A stretch of 64,000 bases of DNA from positions 119,308,723 to 119,372,722 of the forward strand of contig CP136063.1 of the NCBI GenBank assembly GCA_032622095.1. The letters run 5' to 3'. This stretch comes from Siphonodentalium dalli. Its lineage: Eukaryota > Mollusca > Scaphopoda > Gadilida > Siphonodentaliidae. Below, piece after piece: positions 1 to 9,723 of this stretch; within the stretch, counting starts at the first letter, position 1; each line of letters starts with the position of its first letter. The notes under the pieces were generated by a model. That model did not search any database, was not told the DNA's origin, and was given only the letters and a program-made list of their open reading frames with translations. The position numbers were made by a program, and so were the translations under genes.

Positions 1-59
1 CTACCTTGAACGTTATAGGCGGACACAGGATATGAAATAAATCGAATTTTGCGAATCAT

Positions 60-351
60 GGGCGACAACTCTGTAGGGAAAGCTCGGACATAAATTATAA
101 TGCATGGACCCAATAGGGCATACTGAGTTGTGCATACGGTCCAAATTTCAAGTTGCTTCTATTCATACTTTTCGAGATACTGCAACCCCCAGTTTTACAC
201 ATAAAGGGAGATAACTCTGCAAAGCAAGTTAGGACAAAATCATATATAGACCGATGCACTACAACTATCATTGGGCTATAAACATACCAAAATCCAGCGC
301 TCTATCTCTCTTACTTCCTGAGATATAAGGGTTATAAAATTGCTTAGTATA
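60..351 (+). repeat. Pair of adjacent 146-bp subrepeats inside each monomer (shown in M1)
   Basis: Two diverged direct repeats start at 60 (GGGCGACAACTCTG) and 206 (GGGAGATAACTCTG), offset exactly 146 bp. Later landmarks keep the offset: CCAAA at 141 and 287, GAGATA at 174 and 320. Similarity fades after about 330. The unit lengths and landmarks recur in B monomers, where the first ~35 bases of the two units look more alike than in A. The duplication therefore predates the A/B split. The length is close to that of a nucleosome core, which may be coincidence. Confidence 0.75.
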
Positions 352-370
352 ATAATAAATAATATTGGAA

Positions 371-431
371 AAAAATAATAAATTGAATAACAATATACTT
401 CCATATTAAAATATGGAAGTATAATAAGGGA
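371..431. other. 61-bp block identical between A and B monomers, centred on the palindrome
   Basis: From AAAAATAATAAATTG (371) through the palindrome to AAGGGA (431) the two monomer types are identical, although they differ by about 13 percent in a sampled stretch elsewhere. Two further identical runs of 48 bp are at phases 29-76 and 821-868. The cause may be constraint, for example a bound protein, or a conversion tract. Confidence 0.7.
394..423. repeat. Perfect palindrome, 14-bp arms, 2-nt centre, one per monomer (shown in M1)
   Basis: TATACTTCCATATT, then AA, then its exact reverse complement. It sits in an AT-rich stretch (about 350-430) and could form a hairpin or cruciform. It is unchanged in every A and B monomer. 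There are 47 copies in the window: phase 394 of each A monomer (394, 1783, 3172 and so on to 62913), B copies at 11501, 12884 and 14267, and an extra A-side copy at 14304. Function is unknown; a protein-binding site, a replication feature or a relic of a transposon end are possible. Confidence 0.9.
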
Positions 432-508
432 ATCGCGCGGAATTGATTGGAATGTCGATTGTATGGTTCATTGACATTTCTGTGTTCAGTTGGAATGTTC
501 TGGTATGA

Positions 509-517
509 CCCCCACCC
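509..517 (+). other. C-rich tract 1 (CCCCCACCC, shown in M1)
   Basis: One of three C-rich tracts per monomer, all G-rich on the minus strand. Also present in type B. Confidence 0.6.
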
Positions 518-987
518 ATGCCTCGAAATTTGGTAATGCGGGTAGAAAAATCGCCATATCTTGGCCAATTTTCAAGATTTCGAGCTAATTTTTGCGTCAT
601 TGTGTTCGTATTTGATGTCCCTATAATATTTAGTTGGGTTTTGGTAAGGTATTGTGGCGATATTCTACTATGTAGGCCAATATGTATGTTGTTCAGTGCA
701 TACTTTTTGAATATCGTTGGCCTCCATCGACATACTACGGAAAGTGGGTAATTGTTTAGAAGTACTGAAAATTCCCCACCGAATGACACCAAACACGTGA
801 CGATTGGTTGATGGAAATTAAATTCATAGTGCATCTTCTGTAAACTTGAAAAAAATGAAGGGGCCACAATTTCCACATTTCTCAATCGATTTACAAAATT
901 CTTTCACGAGTAGCATTAGTACGTCGTATAGATACTTCATAACATTTTTGGTTCAAATCGGAGACAAACAAAATATGACAATTTTTG

Positions 988-997
988 CCCCCCTCCC
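988..997 (+). other. C-rich tract 2 (CCCCCCTCCC, shown in M1)
   Basis: Second C-rich tract. It has one C fewer in type B. The complementary strand reads TTAGGGAGGGGGG, a single telomere-like hexamer and not a telomeric repeat. Confidence 0.6.
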
Positions 998-1266
998 TAA
1001 TACGGACCAATGTTTTTGGATCTTGGTCAAAATTGCACCATTTCGTCTTCTTTCTATGGATAACACGCTCACATAAACCAAATACAATTCACGTGCGTTG
1101 TCTAGGAGGAGTTTTGTCCACAAGCACTTTCTCCTAAATCGATGTATGAATACAATTTTCAATGGTCTGTAACTTGGACATTTCTCAACCGATTTCCAAA
1201 ATTCTTTCAGGAGAATCATTAGTACGTCCTATAGATACACGACAGTAAAAGTAGTTGAAATCATCG

Positions 1267-1278
1267 AAAAAAAAAAAA
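1267..1278 (+). repeat. A12 mononucleotide run (shown in M1)
   Basis: Twelve A in most type A copies and eleven in M12, M14, M31, M32, M39 and M41, which fully explains the six 1388-bp periods. Type B has a shorter run broken by a G. Length differences may be real or base-calling error at a homopolymer. Confidence 0.85.
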
Positions 1279-1290
1279 TCGAAAATTTTG

Positions 1291-1306
1291 CCCCCACCCA
1301 AACCCC
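1291..1306 (+). other. C-rich tract 3 (CCCCCACCCAAACCCC, shown in M1)
   Basis: The longest C-rich tract. The minus strand has three G runs (4, 3 and 5), short of a standard four-run G-quadruplex, though two-layer or intermolecular structures are conceivable. It corresponds to tract 2 within the ~303-bp internal duplication. Confidence 0.55.
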
Positions 1307-1389
1307 AAAAATATAAGTCCGTTCCTGTTCAAAACTTATTTTCATAGAAAGTTGCTAACAACTAACTGCATATGAGCCCTCGTATCTGG

Positions 1390-2778
1390 CTACCTTGAAC
1401 GTTATAGGCGGACACAGGATATGAAATAAATCGAATTTTGCGAATCATGGGCGACAACTCTGTAGGGAAAGCTCGGACATAAATTATAATGCATGGACCC
1501 AATAGGGCATACTGAGTTGTGCATACGGTCCAAATTTCAAGTTGCTTCTATTCATACTTTTCGAGATACTGCAACCCCCAGTTTTACACATAAAGGGAGA
1601 TAACTCTGCAAAGCAAGTTAGGACAAAATCCTATATAGACCGATGCACTACAACTATCATTGGGCTATAAACATACCAAAATCCAGCGCTCTATCTCTCT
1701 TACTTCCTGAGATATAAGGGTTATAAAATTGCTTAGTATAATAATAAATAATATTGGAAAAAAATAATAAATTGAATAACAATATACTTCCATATTAAAA
1801 TATGGAAGTATAATAAGGGAATCGCGCGGAATTGATTGGAATGTCGATTGTATGGTTCATTGACATTTCTGTGTTCAGTTGGAATGTTCTGGTATGACCC
1901 CCACCCATGCCTCGAAATTTGGTAATGCGGGTAGAAAAATCGCCATATCTTGGCCAATTTTCAAGATTTCGAGCTAATTTTTGCGTCATTGTGTTCGTAT
2001 TTGATGTCCCTATAATATTTAGTTGGGTTTTGGTAAAGTATTGTGGCGATATTCTACTATGTAGGCCAATATGTATGTTGTTCAGTGCATACTTTTTGAA
2101 TATCGTTGGCCTCCATCGACATACTACGGAAAGTGGGTAATTGTTTAGAAGTACTGAAAATTCCCCACCGAATGACACCAAACACGTGACGATTGGTTGA
2201 TGGAAATTAAATTCATAGTGCATCTTCTGTAAACTTGAAAAAAATGAAGGGGCCACAATTTCCACATTTCTCAATCGATTTACAAAATTCTTTCACGAGT
2301 AGCATTAGTACGTCGTATAGATACTTCATAACATTTTTGGTTCAAATCGGAGACAAAAAAAATATGACAATTTTTGCCCCCCTCCCTAATACGGACCAAT
2401 GTTTTTGGATCTTGGTCAAAATTGCACCATTTCGTCTTCTTTCTATGGATAACACGCTCACATAAACCAAATACAATTCACGTGCGTTGTCTAGGAGGAG
2501 TTTTGTCCACAAGCACTTTCTCCTAAATCGATGTATGAATACAATTTTCAATGGTCTGTAACTTGGACATTTCTCAACCGATTTCCAAAATTCTTTCAGG
2601 AGAATCATTAGTACGTCCTATAGATACACGACAGTAAAAGTAGTTGAAATCATCGAAAAAAAAAAAATCGAAAATTTTGCCCCCACCCAAACCCCAAAAA
2701 TATAAGTCCGTTCCTGTTCAAAACTTATTTTCATAGAAAGTTGCTAACAACTAACTGCATATGAGCCCTCGTATCTGG
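1390..2778 (+). repeat. Monomer M2 (type A, phase-648 variant)
   Basis: Complete copy with A instead of G at 2037 (phase 648), a mark shared with M18, M20, M22, M27, M29, M30 and M31. It directly follows a phase-969 copy, as M18 and M27 also do. Confidence 0.95.
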
Positions 2779-4167
2779 CTACCTTGAACGTTATAGGCGG
2801 ACACAGGATATGAAATAAATCGAATTTTGCGAATCATGGGCGACAACTCTGTAGGGAAAGCTCGGACATAAATTATAATGCATGGACCCAATAGGGCATA
2901 CTGAGTTGTGCATACGGTCCAAATTTCAAGTTGCTTCTATTCATACTTTTCGAGATACTGCAACCCCCAGTTTTACACATAAAGGGAGATAACTCTGCAA
3001 AGCAAGTTAGGACAAAATCATATATAGACCGATGCACTACAACTATCATTGGGCTATAAACATACCAAAATCCAGCGCTCTATCTCTCTTACTTCCTGAG
3101 ATATAAGGGTTATAAAATTGCTTAGTATAATAATAAATAATATTGGAAAAAAATAATAAATTGAATAACAATATACTTCCATATTAAAATATGGAAGTAT
3201 AATAAGGGAATCGCGCGGAATTGATTGGAATGTCGATTGTATGGTTCATTGACATTTCTGTGTTCAGTTGGAATGTTCTGGTATGACCCCCACCCATGCC
3301 TCGAAATTTGGTAATGCGGGTAGAAAAATCGCCATATCTTGGCCAATTTTCAAGATTTCGAGCTAATTTTTGCGTCATTGTGTTCGTATTTGATGTCCCT
3401 ATAATATTTAGTTGGGTTTTGGTAAGGTATTGTGGCGATATTCTACTATGTAGGCCAATATGTATGTTGTTCAGTGCATACTTTTTGAATATCGTTGGCC
3501 TCCATCGACATACTACGGAAAGTGGGTAATTGTTTAGAAGTACTGAAAATTCCCCACCGAATGACACCAAACACGTGACGATTGGTTGATGGAAATTAAA
3601 TTCATAGTGCATCTTCTGTAAACTTGAAAAAAATGAAGGGGCCACAATTTCCACATTTCTCAATCGATTTACAAAATTCTTTCACGAGTAGCATTAGTAC
3701 GTCGTATAGATACTTCATAACATTTTTGGTTCAAATCGGAGACAAAAAAAATATGACAATTTTTGCCCCCCTCCCTAATACGGACCAATGTTTTTGGATC
3801 TTGGTCAAAATTGCACCATTTCGTCTTCTTTCTATGGATAACACGCTCACATAAACCAAATACAATTCACGTGCGTTGTCTAGGAGGAGTTTTGTCCACA
3901 AGCACTTTCTCCTAAATCGATGTATGAATACAATTTTCAATGGTCTGTAACTTGGACATTTCTCAACCGATTTCCAAAATTCTTTCAGGAGAATCATTAG
4001 TACGTCCTATAGATACACGACAGTAAAAGTAGTTGAAATCATCGAAAAAAAAAAAATCGAAAATTTTGCCCCCACCCAAACCCCAAAAATATAAGTCCGT
4101 TCCTGTTCAAAACTTATTTTCATAGAAAGTTGCTAACAACTAACTGCATATGAGCCCTCGTATCTGG
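2779..4167 (+). repeat. Monomer M3 (type A, phase-242 variant)
   Basis: Complete copy with A instead of C at 3020 (phase 242), shared with M1, M21, M23 and M28. The preceding monomer carries the phase-648 variant, as is the case for every phase-242 copy whose predecessor is in the window. Confidence 0.95.
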
Positions 4168-5556
4168 CTACCTTGAACGTTATAGGCGGACACAGGATAT
4201 GAAATAAATCGAATTTTGCGAATCATGGGCGACAACTCTGTAGGGAAAGCTCGGACATAAATTATAATGCATGGACCCAATAGGGCATACTGAGTTGTGC
4301 ATACGGTCCAAATTTCAAGTTGCTTCTATTCATACTTTTCGAGATACTGCAACCCCCAGTTTTACACATAAAGGGAGATAACTCTGCAAAGCAAGTTAGG
4401 ACAAAATCCTATATAGACCGATGCACTACAACTATCATTGGGCTATAAACATACCAAAATCCAGCGCTCTATCTCTCTTACTTCCTGAGATATAAGGGTT
4501 ATAAAATTGCTTAGTATAATAATAAATAATATTGGAAAAAAATAATAAATTGAATAACAATATACTTCCATATTAAAATATGGAAGTATAATAAGGGAAT
4601 CGCGCGGAATTGATTGGAATGTCGATTGTATGGTTCATTGACATTTCTGTGTTCAGTTGGAATGTTCTGGTATGACCCCCACCCATGCCTCGAAATTTGG
4701 TAATGCGGGTAGAAAAATCGCCATATCTTGGCCAATTTTCAAGATTTCGAGCTAATTTTTGCGTCATTGTGTTCGTATTTGATGTCCCTATAATATTTAG
4801 TTGGGTTTTGGTAAGGTATTGTGGCGATATTCTACTATGTAGGCCAATATGTATGTTGTTCAGTGCATACTTTTTGAATATCGTTGGCCTCCATCGACAT
4901 ACTACGGAAAGTGGGTAATTGTTTAGAAGTACTGAAAATTCCCCACCGAATGACACCAAACACGTGACGATTGGTTGATGGAAATTAAATTCATAGTGCA
5001 TCTTCTGTAAACTTGAAAAAAATGAAGGGGCCACAATTTCCACATTTCTCAATCGATTTACAAAATTCTTTCACGAGTAGCATTAGTACGTCGTATAGAT
5101 ACTTCATAACATTTTTGGTTCAAATCGGAGACAAAAAAAATATGACAATTTTTGCCCCCCTCCCTAATACGGACCAATGTTTTTGGATCTTGGTCAAAAT
5201 TGCACCATTTCGTCTTCTTTCTATGGATAACACGCTCACATAAACCAAATACAATTCACGTGCGTTGTCTAGGAGGAGTTTTGTCCACAAGCACTTTCTC
5301 CTAAATCGATGTATGAATACAATTTTCAATGGTCTGTAACTTGGACATTTCTCAACCGATTTCCAAAATTCTTTCAGGAGAATCATTAGTACGTCCTATA
5401 GATACACGACAGTAAAAGTAGTTGAAATCATCGAAAAAAAAAAAATCGAAAATTTTGCCCCCACCCAAACCCCAAAAATATAAGTCCGTTCCTGTTCAAA
5501 ACTTATTTTCATAGAAAGTTGCTAACAACTAACTGCATATGAGCCCTCGTATCTGG
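4168..5556 (+). repeat. Monomer M4 (consensus type A)
   Basis: Complete 1389-bp copy with none of the recurrent marks. Confidence 0.95.
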
Positions 5557-6945
5557 CTACCTTGAACGTTATAGGCGGACACAGGATATGAAATAAATCG
5601 AATTTTGCGAATCATGGGCGACAACTCTGTAGGGAAAGCTCGGACATAAATTGTAATGCATGGACCCAATAGGGCATACTGAGTTGTGCATACGGTCCAA
5701 ATTTCAAGTTGCTTCTATTCATACTTTTCGAGATACTGCAACCCCCAGTTTTACACATAAAGGGAGATAACTCTGCAAAGCAAGTTAGGACAAAATCCTA
5801 TATAGACCGATGCACTACAACTATCATTGGGCTATAAACATACCAAAATCCAGCGCTCTATCTCTCTTACTTCCTGAGATATAAGGGTTATAAAATTGCT
5901 TAGTATAATAATAAATAATATTGGAAAAAAATAATAAATTGAATAACAATATACTTCCATATTAAAATATGGAAGTATAATAAGGGAATCGCGCGGAATT
6001 GATTGGAATGTCGATTGTATGGTTCATTGACATTTCTGTGTTCAGTTGGAATGTTCTGGTATGACCCCCACCCATGCCTCGAAATTTGGTAATGCGGGTA
6101 GAAAAATCGCCATATCTTGGCCAATTTTCAAGATTTCGAGCTAATTTTTGCGTCATTGTGTTCGTATTTGATGTCCCTATAATATTTAGTTGGGTTTTGG
6201 TAAGGTATTGTGGCGATATTCTACTATGTAGGCCAATATGTATGTTGTTCAGTGCATACTTTTTGAATATCGTTGGCCTCCATCGACATACTACGGAAAG
6301 TGGGTAATTGTTTAGAAGTACTGAAAATTCCCCACCGAATGACACCAAACACGTGACGATTGGTTGATGGAAATTAAATTCATAGTGCATCTTCTGTAAA
6401 CTTGAAAAAAATGAAGGGGCCACAATTTCCACATTTCTCAATCGATTTACAAAATTCTTTCACGAGTAGCATTAGTACGTCGTATAGATACTTCATAACA
6501 TTTTTGGTTCAAATCGGAGACAAAAAAAATATGACAATTTTTGCCCCCCTCCCTAATACGGACCAATGTTTTTGGATCTTGGTCAAAATTGCACCATTTC
6601 GTCTTCTTTCTATGGATAACACGCTCACATAAACCAAATACAATTCACGTGCGTTGTCTAGGAGGAGTTTTGTCCACAAGCACTTTCTCCTAAATCGATG
6701 TATGAATACAATTTTCAATGGTCTGTAACTTGGACATTTCTCAACCGATTTCCAAAATTCTTTCAGGAGAATCATTAGTACGTCCTATAGATACACGACA
6801 GTAAAAGTAGTTGAAATCATCGAAAAAAAAAAAATCGAAAATTTTGCCCCCACCCAAACCCCAAAAATATAAGTCCGTTCCTGTTCAAAACTTATTTTCA
6901 TAGAAAGTTGCTAACAACTAACTGCATATGAGCCCTCGTATCTGG
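5557..6945 (+). repeat. Monomer M5 (type A, phase-97 variant)
   Basis: G instead of A at 5653 (phase 97). The same change occurs in M37, M39 and M46, far to the right, so this mark spans both A blocks. Confidence 0.95.
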
Positions 6946-8334
6946 CTACCTTGAACGTTATAGGCGGACACAGGATATGAAATAAATCGAATTTTGCGAA
7001 TCATGGGCGACAACTCTGTAGGGAAAGCTCGGACATAAATTATAATGCATGGACCCAATAGGGCATACTGAGTTGTGCATACGGTCCAAATTTCAAGTTG
7101 CTTCTATTCATACTTTTCGAGATACTGCAACCCCCAGTTTTACACATAAAGGGAGATAACTCTGCAAAGCAAGTTAGGACAAAATCCTATATAGACCGAT
7201 GCACTACAACTATCATTGGGCTATAAACATACCAAAATCCAGCGCTCTATCTCTCTTACTTCCTGAGATATAAGGGTTATAAAATTGCTTAGTATAATAA
7301 TAAATAATATTGGAAAAAAATAATAAATTGAATAACAATATACTTCCATATTAAAATATGGAAGTATAATAAGGGAATCGCGCGGAATTGATTGGAATGT
7401 CGATTGTATGGTTCATTGACATTTCTGTGTTCAGTTGGAATGTTCTGGTATGACCCCCACCCATGCCTCGAAATTTGGTAATGCGGGTAGAAAAATCGCC
7501 ATATCTTGGCCAATTTTCAAGATTTCGAGCTAATTTTTGCGTCATTGTGTTCGTATTTGATGTCCCTATAATATTTAGTTGGGTTTTGGTAAGGTATTGT
7601 GGCGATATTCTACTATGTAGGCCAATATGTATGTTGTTCAGTGCATACTTTTTGAATATCGTTGGCCTCCATCGACATACTACGGAAAGTGGGTAATTGT
7701 TTAGAAGTACTGAAAATTCCCCACCGAATGACACCAAACACGTGACGATTGGTTGATGGAAATTAAATTCATAGTGCATCTTCTGTAAACTTGAAAAAAA
7801 TGAAGGGGCCACAATTTCCACATTTCTCAATCGATTTACAAAATTCTTTCACGAGTAGCATTAGTACGTCGTATAGATACTTCATAACATTTTTGGTTCA
7901 AATCGGAGACAAAAAAAATATGACAATTTTTGCCCCCCTCCCTAATACGGACCAATGTTTTTGGATCTTGGTCAAAATTGCACCATTTCGTCTTCTTTCT
8001 ATGGATAACACGCTCACATAAACCAAATACAATTCACGTGCGTTGTCTAGGAGGAGTTTTGTCCACAAGCACTTTCTCCTAAATCGATGTATGAATACAA
8101 TTTTCAATGGTCTGTAACTTGGACATTTCTCAACCGATTTCCAAAATTCTTTCAGGAGAATCATTAGTACGTCCTATAGATACACGACAGTAAAAGTAGT
8201 TGAAATCATCGAAAAAAAAAAAATCGAAAATTTTGCCCCCACCCAAACCCCAAAAATATAAGTCCGTTCCTGTTCAAAACTTATTTTCATAGAAAGTTGC
8301 AAACAACTAACTGCATATGAGCCCTCGTATCTGG
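6946..8334 (+). repeat. Monomer M6 (type A, private change)
   Basis: Consensus except for A instead of T at 8301, seen in no other copy. Confidence 0.95.
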
Positions 8335-9723
8335 CTACCTTGAACGTTATAGGCGGACACAGGATATGAAATAAATCGAATTTTGCGAATCATGGGCGAC
8401 AACTCTGTAGGGAAAGCTCGGACATAAATTATAATGCATGGACCCAATAGGGCATACTGAGTTGTGCATACGGTCCAAATTTCAAGTTGCTTCTATTCAT
8501 ACTTTTCGAGATACTGCAACCCCCAGTTTTACACATAAAGGGAGATAACTCTGCAAAGCAAGTTAGGACAAAATCCTATATAGACCGATGCACTACAACT
8601 ATCATTGGGCTATAAACATACCAAAATCCAGCGCTCTATCTCTCTTACTTCCTGAGATATAAGGGTTATAAAATTGCTTAGTATAATAATAAATAATATT
8701 GGAAAAAAATAATAAATTGAATAACAATATACTTCCATATTAAAATATGGAAGTATAATAAGGGAATCGCGCGGAATTGATTGGAATGTCGATTGTATGG
8801 TTCATTGACATTTCTGTGTTCAGTTGGAATGTTCTGGTATGACCCCCACCCATGCCTCGAAATTTGGTAATGCGGGTAGAAAAATCGCCATATCTTGGCC
8901 AATTTTCAAGATTTCGAGCTAATTTTTGCGTCATTGTGTTCGTATTTGATGTCCCTATAATATTTAGTTGGGTTTTGGTAAGGTATTGTGGCGATATTCT
9001 ACTATGTAGGCCAATATGTATGTTGTTCAGTGCATACTTTTTGAATATCGTTGGCCTCCATCGACATACTACGGAAAGTGGGTAATTGTTTAGAAGTACT
9101 GAAAATTCCCCACCGAATGACACCAAACACGTGACGATTGGTTGATGGAAATTAAATTCATAGTGCATCTTCTGTAAACTTGAAAAAAATGAAGGGGCCA
9201 CAATTTCCACATTTCTCAATCGATTTACAAAATTCTTTCACGAGTAGCATTAGTACGTCGTATAGATACTTCATAACATTTTTGGTTCAAATCGGAGACA
9301 AAAAAAATATGACAATTTTTGCCCCCCTCCCTAATACGGACCAATGTTTTTGGATCTTGGTCAAAATTGCACCATTTCGTCTTCTTTCTATGGATAACAC
9401 GCTCACATAAACCAAATACAATTCACGTGCGTTGTCTAGGAGGAGTTTTGTCCACAAGCACTTTCTCCTAAATCGATGTATGAATACAATTTTCAATGGT
9501 CTGTAACTTGGACATTTCTCAACCGATTTCCAAAATTCTTTCAGGAGAATCATTAGTACGTCCTATAGATACACGACAGTAAAAGTAGTTGAAATCATCG
9601 AAAAAAAAAAAATCGAAAATTTTGCCCCCACCCAAACCCCAAAAATATAAGTCCGTTCCTGTTCAAAACTTATTTTCATAGAAAGTTGCTAACAACTAAC
9701 TGCATATGAGCCCTCGTATCTGG
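8335..9723 (+). repeat. Monomer M7 (consensus type A)
   Basis: Complete 1389-bp copy without recurrent marks; the last pure A monomer before the B block. Confidence 0.95.

Larger units (their letters stand above)
872..1375 (+). repeat. Diverged direct repeat of ~200 bp at ~303-bp offset inside each monomer (shown in M1)
   Basis: The segment at about 872-1080 is related to the one at about 1175-1375. Over the first ~62 bases, CACATTTCTCAATCGATTTA (874-893) and GACATTTCTCAACCGATTTC (1177-1196) onward, I count about eight mismatches. The similarity continues weakly through a GTTCAAATCG/GTTGAAATCA stretch (951, 1253), an A-rich run, a C-rich tract (988, 1291) and a GTTCAAAA-like stretch (1025, 1327). 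The same pair exists in type B. The monomer was therefore partly built by internal duplication before it was amplified. Confidence 0.75.
1..1389 (+). repeat. Monomer M1 (type A, variants at phases 242 and 969)
   Basis: Complete type A copy used here as the coordinate reference. It carries A instead of C at 242 and C instead of A at 969 (interrupting an A8 run). The phase-969 variant occurs again only in M17 and M26. It is the only copy with both marks. Confidence 0.95.

Noticed and set aside
394-423. Palindrome as a Helitron 3' hairpin or a transposon terminal inverted repeat
   Set aside because: No CTRR end follows the hairpin, and there are no paired termini, target-site duplications or transposase or helicase ORFs. 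An origin from a mobile element remains possible but is unsupported here.
406-885. 159-codon ORF on the minus strand, repeated in every A monomer
   Set aside because: It matches no family I know and overlaps other ORFs on both strands. In B monomers a stop codon truncates it to the equivalent of its first ~118 codons. In the part that stays open, roughly a quarter of residues differ between A and B at about 13 percent nucleotide divergence, which looks neutral rather than constrained. Its 3' end runs through the palindrome.
911-986. Pol III-like arrangement: a TAGCATTAG A-box-like stretch, GGTTCAAATCG resembling a B box at 950-960, and T5 at 982-986
   Set aside because: The B-box-like string is kept in type B but the A-box-like part is not. 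The flanks cannot form a T-stem, and no tRNA cloverleaf can be drawn. A chance match is likely.
988-997. TTAGGG on the minus strand next to C-rich tract 2, as a telomeric hint
   Set aside because: A single hexamer per monomer with no tandem TTAGGG; not evidence of telomeric sequence.
1103-1136. Short inverted repeat TAGGAG/CTCCTA with a 22-nt loop
   Set aside because: Six-bp arms with a long loop are expected by chance in a 1.4-kb unit; there is no supporting terminator or structured-RNA feature.
953-1219. 88-codon minus-strand ORF, and 74- to 101-codon ORFs elsewhere in the monomer
   Set aside because: Short and AT-rich with no recognisable domain, mutually overlapping on opposite strands, and changed in length and frame in type B. 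Their repetition is due to the satellite repeat, not to gene duplication.
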